From positions 55,231 through 119,230 of the forward strand of contig JBBDYH010000075.1 in NCBI GenBank assembly GCA_040901795.1: a stretch of DNA of 64,000 bases, read 5' to 3'. The position numbers and the translations under genes are program-made. The stretch's first letter is position 1, and the number at the start of each line of letters is the position of its first letter. The notes below the pieces were generated by a model. The model was not told where the DNA came from and searched no databases. It saw only the letters and a list, made by a program, of their open reading frames with translations. Shown here piece by piece: positions 58,898 to 64,000 of the stretch. The DNA is from JBBDYH01 sp040901795 (GTDB taxonomy: Bacteria > Planctomycetota > Planctomycetia > Pirellulales > JALHPA01).

Positions 58898-58925
58898 AAA
58901 GCCGTCCAACGGGGGCGGCTTTTTT
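58898..58925 (+). terminator. Rho-independent terminator downstream of the protease gene
   Basis: Stem AAAGCCGTCC / GGGCGGCTTT (10 bp, one G-U), loop AACGG, then a run of six T (58920-58925). It is about 100 bases after the CtpA stop, on the plus strand. Confidence 0.8.
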
Positions 58926-59000
58926 GTGCGCCCAAGACCGCCCGAACGGACCGTCCCCCTTGGCGTTCGCCTTCCAGCGCGTCGCGCCGCATGGTAACTT

Positions 59001-59101
59001 AGAACCGCTAACAATAGTAACCCGACGCGTAAGCGAGGCCGAATCTGCCGGTTCCTCGCTCACGCTTCGGGTTACTGTGTGCCGGTTGTGTTAGCGGTTC
59101 T
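59001..59101. repeat. Long inverted repeat with TAACCCG core
   Basis: AGAACCGCTAACA at the left end pairs with TGTTAGCGGTTCT at the right; inner arms AGTAACCCGACGCGTAAGCG and CGCTCACGCTTCGGGTTACT nearly pair. It lies just upstream of the small basic protein gene. Confidence 0.85.
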
Positions 59102-59157
59102 TAATTTATCTCGGAACAATTCAAATCACGTCCACATTTAGCCTGGAGATCAGTATC

Positions 59158-59256
59158 ATGGCCAAACCTCATCGCGGTCTGAAGAAAGCCAACCACGGCG
59201 CTCGCCCTGCCAATAGTAAAGCCCGCAAGGCGAAGCGGAAACACATCAAAACGTAA
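59158..59256 (+). CDS. Small basic protein of 32 residues
   Basis: The reading frame MAKPHRGLKKANHGARPANS continues with KARKAKRKHIKT and a TAA stop. Of 32 residues, 13 are Lys, Arg or His by count of the basic positions near both ends, so it should bind nucleic acid. GGAG lies 14 to 11 bases before the ATG. Short basic proteins of this look (MAKPHR-x-LKKANHG) are, from memory, conserved hypothetical proteins in planctomycetes; the function is not known. It is too short for ordinary gene finders. A TGACGAATGG repeat begins at its stop codon. Confidence 0.75.
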   Translation: MAKPHRGLKKANHGARPANSKARKAKRKHIKT

Positions 59257-59400
59257 TGACGAATGGCGAAACCAGAATGTCGAACGAAGCTCCAATGACC
59301 AATGACCAAATCGTCGATGTCGGGGACGGCATCGGTTGGTCATTGGGAGTTGGACATTGGTGATTCGTTCGTCATTCGAACTTCGGAATTCGACATTTCT
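59256..59400. repeat. Inverted repeat, family ATGACGAATGGC / GTCATTCG
   Basis: Left: ATGACGAATGGCGAAACCAG and CCAATGACCAATGACCAAAT. Right: TGGTCATTGGGAGTTGGACA and TTCGTTCGTCATTCG. It fills the gap between the small basic protein and the FabZ-like gene. Confidence 0.85.
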
Positions 59401-59425
59401 CGGAAACCGTTGCAAGAGGTCTCCC

Positions 59426-59935
59426 GTGCCGTCCAAGGACTTGATCGTCGACTTCTCGGAGTTCGACCTGAACCGTGTCCTGGCCACGCAGGAGGACATC
59501 CGCCGGTATAACCTGCAGCGCTTCGAGATGGAGCAGCTCAATGCGATCGTCTTTGAAGATCAGCCCAGCGGCCGTTGCGTCGGCTACAAGGACGTCTCCG
59601 ATCACGAGTTTTGGGCCCGCGGCCATATGCCCGGCTATCCGCTGATGCCCGGCGTGATCATGTGCGAGGCCGCCGCTCAACTGGCCAGCTACTTCGCGCA
59701 AAAGTACGACATGCTCGGCGCCAAGGTCGTCGGCTTTGGCGGCATGGAGGGGGTGCGTTTTCGCGATCAGGTTCGCCCCGGACAGCGGCTGGTACTCGCC
59801 GTCAAGCTGCTCAAACTGCGCCGCGGCGCGATGCTGGTGTGCCGGTTTCAGGGTCTGGTCAACCAAGCGCTTGTCGTTGAAGGGCAGATCAAAGGCATCC
59901 CGCTGCCGATCGAAGGTGATCCGCCCGTTGCCTGA
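59426..59935 (+). CDS. FabZ-like 3-hydroxyacyl-ACP dehydratase
   Basis: This hot-dog-fold protein has 169 residues. The active-site helix region reads GHMPGYPLMPGVIMCEAAAQ, with the FabZ His and Glu in the expected places (H-x-P-G-x-P-x-M-P-G-V and E-A). The end (ALVVEGQIKGIPLP) is like FabZ strands, but the N terminus of about 50 residues (DLNRVLATQEDIRRYNLQRF) is longer than in standard FabZ, as in the planctomycete paralogs. The start is GTG 59426, with AGAGGT upstream; upstream translation is repeat DNA. It dehydrates 3-hydroxyacyl chains in fatty acid or related lipid synthesis. Confidence 0.83.
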   Translation: MPSKDLIVDFSEFDLNRVLATQEDIRRYNLQRFEMEQLNAIVFEDQPSGRCVGYKDVSDHEFWARGHMPGYPLMPGVIMCEAAAQLASYFAQKYDMLGAKVVGFGGMEGVRFRDQVRPGQRLVLAVKLLKLRRGAMLVCRFQGLVNQALVVEGQIKGIPLPIEGDPPVA

Positions 59936-59950
59936 GTCGTGGTGGTTATC

Positions 59951-61624
59951 ATGCGAATCGCCGCTCTGATGCTTGTCGCTCTTGGCGGGCTTGGCATCCT
60001 GGGATGCACTCCACGCATTCCGGCGAGTTCGTCGGATGTTGAGAAGCCGGCGACCGCTTCGTCTGATCGGCGCGAAAACGACAAACACACCGAGGAATTG
60101 GCCGCGGACGCTCCTAAAACAACCAGAACAAACCGTCGCTCCTGGCACGATTCCGATGAAGACTGGCTCCCGCCGTTGCGCACGCCCGGCGCAACGGAGA
60201 TCACCGGCCACGCACCCGCGCCATGGGCTCGCGGCATTCCGTTCACCGAGTCGCAGGCCATCGAGCGCATCGAGCGCGAGCTGGCGGATGCGCTGCGCGT
60301 ACGCCCGACGGTGGTCGTTTGGCTCTTCGATCAATCCGCCGCGGCGGGGACCGTGCGCCGCGCAGTGGCTAGTGCCGCCATACAAATGCCGTCGCGCTTG
60401 GCCGACCGTGTTCGGAGCCGTGGCGTCCCCGCCGCGACGGCCATGATCGCGACCACTCACCACTCACCGCCGACCACTCACCAACTGTCGACCGCCATTG
60501 TTGCCTTCGGTTCCAAGGTCAACGTCCTGACTCCACAGCCGATCGCCGCTGCCGAGGACCTGCCGCAGCCGCAGGCAATCAGGGAAGAATCGGCCGCCGC
60601 CACGCAGACCTACGCCGCAGTCTCCAAAGCGGCCGAACTGTTTGCACCGTATCGTCTCCGCGGAAACGAGGTGATCTTCGTCCTTGTGGCGCATAGCGCC
60701 GTCGCGGGCGAAGCGGATTTCACAGCGGCCGTAGCGACGCTCAACAAGGCGGCAATTCCCGTGTTCGGCATCGGACCGGCTGCGCCGTTCGGTCGTCTGA
60801 CAGATGCGTTGTCGGCCGACCTCAAACCGGTAGGCCTTACGATCGATCGCGAGTCACGGCACTCAGAACGAATCAAGCTGTACTTCCCGGGCAACGAAGG
60901 AGACGCCCAGCTCACTGACTCCGGCTACGGTCCGTATCACTTGGAGCGGCTCTGCCGGGCGACGAAGGGCCACTTTCTACGTCTGCTTCCCAATGGATCG
61001 CCCGGCTGGGCCACCCAAGACGATGGAGACGTTGTGCCCGCGCTGCTCCGCCGATACGCGCCCGACTACGTGAGCGAAGACGAATACCAAAGGATCCTTG
61101 CCGGAAACCGAGCCTGCCGGGCGCTGCACGAGGCTGCGCAACTGCCCCCCGCGCGGGTCCTCGTTCCGCCGAGGTACGACTTCCGCAAGCAGGAAGAAGA
61201 CGCCATGAACCGCGAGCTCTCTCTCGCCCAGCGCGCCTCGGCCGAAAACCAAACGGCATTGGAGCGTCTGCACCAGACGCTCGTCGCCGGCGAACCCGAC
61301 CGCCCGCAGCTCACAGGGCCGCGCTGGCAGGCCGCGTTCGATCTGGCATACGGCCGCGCCTGTGCCGCCCGAGCGCGCAACGACGGCTACAACCAGATGC
61401 TGGCCCTGCTCAAGATCGGCAAGACCTTCGCCAACGCCGAAAGCACCACTTGGTCGCTCAAACCGGCCGAAGGGATCGCCGGCCGCAGCGACCTGGATAC
61501 GATCGCCAAGAAAGCCAAGACCTATCTCGAGCGCGTCGTCCGCGAGCACCCCGGCACGCCGTGGGCCGCCATGGCCGCGCGCGAGCTCCAGACACCCTGC
61601 GGCTGGGAATGGAAAGAACGTTGA
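59951..61624 (+). CDS. VWA-like lipoprotein
   Basis: This protein of 557 residues has a lipobox at its start: a hydrophobic stretch RIAALMLVALGGLGILGC with Cys after L-G, so it is likely membrane-anchored outside the cytoplasm. Residues about 105-280 resemble a von Willebrand A fold (TVVVWLFDQSAAAGTVRRAV, TAIVAFGSKVNVLTP, EVIFVLVAHSAVAGEADF); the first MIDAS motif is changed to D-x-S-A-A. The stretch TTHHSPPTTHQLST at about residue 170 is coded by a short ACCACTCACC-type repeat. The C-terminal part is helical. Function unknown. The start may instead be the GTG at 59939. Confidence 0.7.
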   Translation: MRIAALMLVALGGLGILGCTPRIPASSSDVEKPATASSDRRENDKHTEELAADAPKTTRTNRRSWHDSDEDWLPPLRTPGATEITGHAPAPWARGIPFTESQAIERIERELADALRVRPTVVVWLFDQSAAAGTVRRAVASAAIQMPSRLADRVRSRGVPAATAMIATTHHSPPTTHQLSTAIVAFGSKVNVLTPQPIAAAEDLPQPQAIREESAAATQTYAAVSKAAELFAPYRLRGNEVIFVLVAHSAVAGEADFTAAVATLNKAAIPVFGIGPAAPFGRLTDALSADLKPVGLTIDRESRHSERIKLYFPGNEGDAQLTDSGYGPYHLERLCRATKGHFLRLLPNGSPGWATQDDGDVVPALLRRYAPDYVSEDEYQRILAGNRACRALHEAAQLPPARVLVPPRYDFRKQEEDAMNRELSLAQRASAENQTALERLHQTLVAGEPDRPQLTGPRWQAAFDLAYGRACAARARNDGYNQMLALLKIGKTFANAESTTWSLKPAEGIAGRSDLDTIAKKAKTYLERVVREHPGTPWAAMAARELQTPCGWEWKER

Positions 61625-61629
61625 CGTTG

Positions 61630-61662
61630 AAAATGGGGAATGTGCGAATGGGGAATGGGGAA
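61630..61662. repeat. GAATGGGGAATG repeat tract
   Basis: ATGGGGAATGTGCGAATGGG and GAATGGGGAATG, four near-copies between converging genes. Same type as the tract at 40610-40636. Confidence 0.75.
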
Positions 61663-61666
61663 TGCA

Positions 61667-62542
61667 CTACCCGCCCAACGCATCGCGCATCGACTGCAGT
61701 TCGTGCGTCGTGCGCTCATGAGCCGTAGTAAGCTCCGCCAGGTCGCTCTTCAATTGGGCAATTTCGGCGCGCAACGATTGCAACTCATGTTGGAGATCGG
61801 GCGTCGATCCCCCCACGCCGCCGCTGCGTCCCATGGGCGCCGGGATCCCAGTTCCCGCCGCGGACGTGTCTTCACGTGGGCGAGCCTCTCTGAGACTCTC
61901 ATTCGCGACCGCACGTGGGCGAGTCTCTCCGAGACTCGTATTCGCGTCCGCCGCGGCGGACGCGACCACGTGTTCTTCGCCGCCTGTATGGAGCGTCCGC
62001 TGCTTTTCCATTTCCTGCGGCTCGTAGAGATTATGCGTGACAACGTGTCCGCGGCCCAGTGACGTCAACGAGATGATCAGCCGCTTATTCTTCAGCGATT
62101 CGAGCACCGGACGCAGCGCAGCCACGTCGGCGATCGCTTCCATCCGGGCTGCACGGCCGCGGAGCTCCCCCTCGGTCTGGCTGCCGCGCAGCAACAGCTC
62201 CGCCATCACCGCCAGCTCTACCTTGTTGACGCCGAGCCATTCATACGCGAAGTGCCGATACCGCGGCACGCGTCCGCCCGCCTGGACCTCGGCCACAACG
62301 CCCAACCCCCGCAAGCGATCGAGCGACTTGAGCACGTCCTCCTGGTCGAGCTCCATCTGGGGGTAGCGATTGCTTTTCTGGTTGCAGCCGGCCACGAGCG
62401 CGTTGAGGCTCATCGGATATTGGTCGGGCGTGGTCTTCCCCTTTTCGATCAATACACCCAGCACACGGCGGTCGATCGCCGGCAACGGGCGCCACTTGCT
62501 CGACGGCTCACTCGGTGGCGGGTTGGAAGTCAGGTCGGACAT
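61667..62542 (-). CDS. YceH/DUF480 family protein with repeat-filled linker
   Basis: This protein has 291 residues against about 215 for E. coli YceH. Two winged-helix domains cover about residues 20-190: LLAIDRRV-like start RRVLGVLIEKGKTTPDQYPM, NALVAGCNQKSNRYPQMEL, then AVMAELLLRGSQTEGELRGR. The C terminus is a coiled-coil (LQHELQSLRAEIAQLKSDLA). Between them (about 195-225) lies ANTSLGETRPR and ANESLREARPRED, which is translation of the ACGTGGGCGAGTCTC repeat. The function of DUF480 is not known; it is a probable DNA-binding protein. Confidence 0.85.
   Translation of the reverse strand: MSDLTSNPPPSEPSSKWRPLPAIDRRVLGVLIEKGKTTPDQYPMSLNALVAGCNQKSNRYPQMELDQEDVLKSLDRLRGLGVVAEVQAGGRVPRYRHFAYEWLGVNKVELAVMAELLLRGSQTEGELRGRAARMEAIADVAALRPVLESLKNKRLIISLTSLGRGHVVTHNLYEPQEMEKQRTLHTGGEEHVVASAAADANTSLGETRPRAVANESLREARPREDTSAAGTGIPAPMGRSGGVGGSTPDLQHELQSLRAEIAQLKSDLAELTTAHERTTHELQSMRDALGG
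61872..61978. repeat. Two tandem ACGTGGGCGAGTCTC repeats plus inverted arm, inside the YceH gene
   Basis: Copy 1 has CACGTGGGCGAGCCTCTCTG; copy 2 has CACGTGGGCGAGTCTCTCCG. An inverted CGGCGGACGCGACCACGTG closes the unit. The same family flanks the assembly gap at 3601. Confidence 0.88.
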
Positions 62543-62543
62543 A

Positions 62544-62575
62544 GTGATCGGTGGTCAGTGGGTCAGTGGGTCAGC
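62544..62575. repeat. GTCAGTGG repeat tract
   Basis: GTGGTCAGTGGGTCAGTGGG lies just upstream of the YceH start. Related to 48132-48160. The rest of the gap to the PfpI gene shows no gene. Confidence 0.65.
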
Positions 62576-62660
62576 GTTTATCCCCACGGTCAGTCTACCG
62601 CCTTCGATTGGCGTCGGCTATGAATGATGTGTACGACATCACCGTTCAGGAGAAGTGACC

Positions 62661-63197
62661 ATGCCCAACGCTCTCAGCGATCATCGTTTGCTGATGTTTG
62701 TCGAGGACATCTACGAGGACCTCGAACTGTGGTATCCCAAATTGCGGCTCGCCGAAGCCGGGGCGCACGTCGTCGTCGCCGGGCCCGAGAAGGGCCGCAC
62801 GTATCATGGCAAGCATAGCTACCCTTGTGTGGCCGACGCCGCCATTGCTGATGTGCAAGCTGCCGATTTTAGCGGCGTCGTCATTCCCGGCGGCTTCATG
62901 CCCGACAAGCTCCGCCGCGATCCAAAAACCCTGCAGCTCGTCCGCAGCTTTGCCGAGGCGGGCAAGCTCGTCGCGGCTATTTGCCACGGCGGCTGGATCC
63001 CAATTTCGGCGGGTGTGTATCGCGGCGTTCGCGTGACCGGCTCGCACGGCATCAAAGATGATCTGGTCAACGCCGGCGCGACTTGGGAAGACGCCCCGGT
63101 TGTGATCGATCGCCACTTCGTCTCCAGCCGCAAGCCGGACGACTTGCCCGACTTTTGCCGTGCCATCATCGAGATGCTGACCAAGCGCGGGCGGTAA
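62661..63197 (+). CDS. DJ-1/PfpI family protein (class I glutamine-amidotransferase-like)
   Basis: This 178-residue protein has the DJ-1/PfpI fold. The nucleophile elbow is KLVAAICHGGWIPIS (Cys at residue 108, then His), and the acidic partner is in MFVEDIYEDLELWYP. FSGVVIPGGFMPDKLR contains the usual G-G loop. Members act as glyoxalase, deglycase or peptidase; which applies here is not clear. The start at 62661 is six bases after AGGAGAA. It is monocistronic: repeats lie on both sides. Confidence 0.9.
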   Translation: MPNALSDHRLLMFVEDIYEDLELWYPKLRLAEAGAHVVVAGPEKGRTYHGKHSYPCVADAAIADVQAADFSGVVIPGGFMPDKLRRDPKTLQLVRSFAEAGKLVAAICHGGWIPISAGVYRGVRVTGSHGIKDDLVNAGATWEDAPVVIDRHFVSSRKPDDLPDFCRAIIEMLTKRGR

Positions 63198-63210
63198 CCA
63201 GCGGTTGTTC

Positions 63211-63352
63211 TGTAGGGAACGCCCTCCGTGGCGTTCCGGAAGCGCCAAGCGGCGTAATGATATCAACTCGCCCAACCGAACGGCACGGAGGCCGTTCCCT
63301 ACAGAGGACCAGGGCGCGTCCGGAACGGCACGGAGGTCCTTCCCAAAGAGGA
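63211..63352. repeat. Inverted repeat, family TGTAGGGAACGCC, with a degenerate second copy
   Basis: TGTAGGGAACGCCCTCCGTG at the left and CACGGAGGCCGTTCCCTACA at the right (63211-63304); a decayed piece follows to 63352. Same family as 21188-21300 and the hyuB insertion. The remaining bases to the Fur gene show no gene. Confidence 0.85.
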
Positions 63353-63457
63353 CCCAGCGTGGCCGTTCGCCGTGCGATATGTTAAAATGGCGCAAGCTCC
63401 ATTCCAGCACAGATTCATCGTGGAGTCGCGCTCCGCCTGCACCGTTCGTCCATCATC

Positions 63458-63898
63458 ATGCCCAAACCGTCCGCCGATCTGGCCCTCGACAAAGTCCGTG
63501 CGCGGCTCCGCGAGGCCGGCTTGCGATGCACCGCGGCACGCCTGTGGGTGATGCAGCAGTTGATCGAGGCAACCAGCCCGCTCACACACGCCGAGGTGGC
63601 CGAGACACTGGCCGCGCAAGGCTTCGACCGCGCCACCATCTATCGCAACCTGGTGGAGTTGACCGAGGCCGGCCTGGTGTCGCGGATCGAGCTGGGCGAC
63701 CACGTCTGGCGCTTCGAGCTGAAGCGCGCCGGCAAGTCCGAAAAAGACCATCCGCATTTCGTCTGCGTCGATTGCGGCGAAGTCGCGTGCCTGCCCAGTG
63801 TAAGCGTCAATATCAAGCCGTCGCCGGGAACCAAGCGCTCCAGCATCAGCGAAGTGACGGAGGTTCTGCTCAAGGGTCGCTGCGGGAACTGCGCTTAG
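63458..63898 (+). CDS. Fur-family transcriptional regulator
   Basis: This metal-responsive regulator has 146 residues. The N-terminal winged helix reads GLRCTAARLWVMQQLIEATS and HAEVAETLAAQGFDRATIYR with NLVELTEAGLVSRIE. The metal/dimer domain has DHPHFVCVDCGEVACLP and ends GRCGNCA, giving two C-x-x-C pairs for a structural zinc. It may be Fur, Zur or PerR type; the His-rich loop is DHPHF. The ATG at 63458 fits the family start. It begins about 100 bases after the last repeat. Confidence 0.9.
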   Translation: MPKPSADLALDKVRARLREAGLRCTAARLWVMQQLIEATSPLTHAEVAETLAAQGFDRATIYRNLVELTEAGLVSRIELGDHVWRFELKRAGKSEKDHPHFVCVDCGEVACLPSVSVNIKPSPGTKRSSISEVTEVLLKGRCGNCA

Positions 63899-63943
63899 CA
63901 CGGTTGCGTTTCGCTGTTTCGCCGCCCGCCCGGGCGGGAATCC

Positions 63944-64000
63944 GAAGACTGGGAGACTGGGAGACTGGGAGACTGGGAGACTGGGAGACTGGGAGACTGG
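63944..64000. repeat. Tandem repeat of the 8-base unit GAGACTGG
   Basis: From about 63944 the sequence becomes GAGACTGG units; five exact units fill 63961-64000 and at least one more precedes. The array continues past the end of the window, so its total size is unknown. Confidence 0.9.

Noticed and set aside
59158..59256. Small basic protein as ribosomal protein bTHX
   Set aside because: Size and charge fit, but the GKGDRRT-type start of bTHX is missing.
59372..60463. Open frame of 363 codons on the minus strand
   Set aside because: Covers the FabZ-like gene and lipoprotein start in antisense; no homology evident.
1..64000. tRNA or rRNA genes
   Set aside because: No cloverleaf with a conserved T-arm (GGTTCRA-type) and CCA-adjacent acceptor stem was found in the intergenic stretches by eye; a covariance-model scan would be decisive.

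Overview
The window looks like chromosomal DNA from a member of the Planctomycetes, probably close to Pirellulales, and it is a draft or metagenome assembly because one 10-N gap is present at 3601-3610. The evidence is the mix of gene families: secreted PQQ-propeller, DUF1080, sialate O-acetylesterase, FG-GAP and WG-repeat proteins; dockerin plus PEP-CTERM pentapeptide proteins; a GldG/DUF4340/ABC cassette; tetrahydromethanopterin-type formylmethanofuran dehydrogenase genes; a planctomycete-style 32-residue basic protein; and many short palindromic repeats between genes. No rRNA, tRNA, CRISPR array, transposase or prophage was recognised.

Layout. 1-6.5 kb: a PQQ-propeller protein, hydantoinase/oxoprolinase subunits hyuA-hyuB split by the gap, and a WD40 protein. 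6.5-7.4 kb: a frame-broken pyroglutamyl-peptidase-like gene. 7.5-10.6 kb: four overlapping genes for three glycosyltransferases and an FkbM methyltransferase, a likely glycan-assembly operon. 10.6-16 kb: YkgJ Fe-S protein, Tat-exported Gfo/Idh/MocA oxidoreductase, DUF6883-DUF4926 pair, MFS exporter, PaaK-like ligase and DUF971 protein. 16-22 kb: DUF4340 protein, permease-GldG fusion and ATPase. 22-29.4 kb: nadB, TetR regulator divergent from an SDR, esterase, SpoIIE phosphatase and cyclase-family hydrolase.

29.4-36.2 kb: three tandem paralogous pentapeptide-repeat surface proteins, one truncated. 36.5-42.8 kb: RND/MMPL exporter, 3'-5' exonuclease, trmB, rhomboid protease and a CBM9-like protein. 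42.8-48.1 kb: sialate O-acetylesterase, a duplicated beta-sandwich protein, a WG-repeat protein and a DUF1080 protein, all apparently exported and suited to polysaccharide use. 48.2-52.3 kb: fhcB-fhcA coupled to a metallopeptidase. 52.2-64 kb: FG-GAP protein, FHA-GAF-sigma54 activator, CbiX, C-terminal processing protease, small basic protein, FabZ-like dehydratase, VWA-like lipoprotein, YceH/DUF480, DJ-1/PfpI and a Fur regulator.

The most unusual signal is the behaviour of the short palindromic repeats. At least ten families are present. Several copies are not merely intergenic: one is an in-frame 45-nt insertion inside hyuB, one fills the linker of the YceH protein, and others supply the last residues and stop codons of the DUF971, DUF4340 and CbiX genes. 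At 15952-16066 the two arms of one palindrome end two converging genes with the same residues, NDQ-stop. This suggests mobile or expanding mini-elements that dock at stop codons and can become coding sequence.
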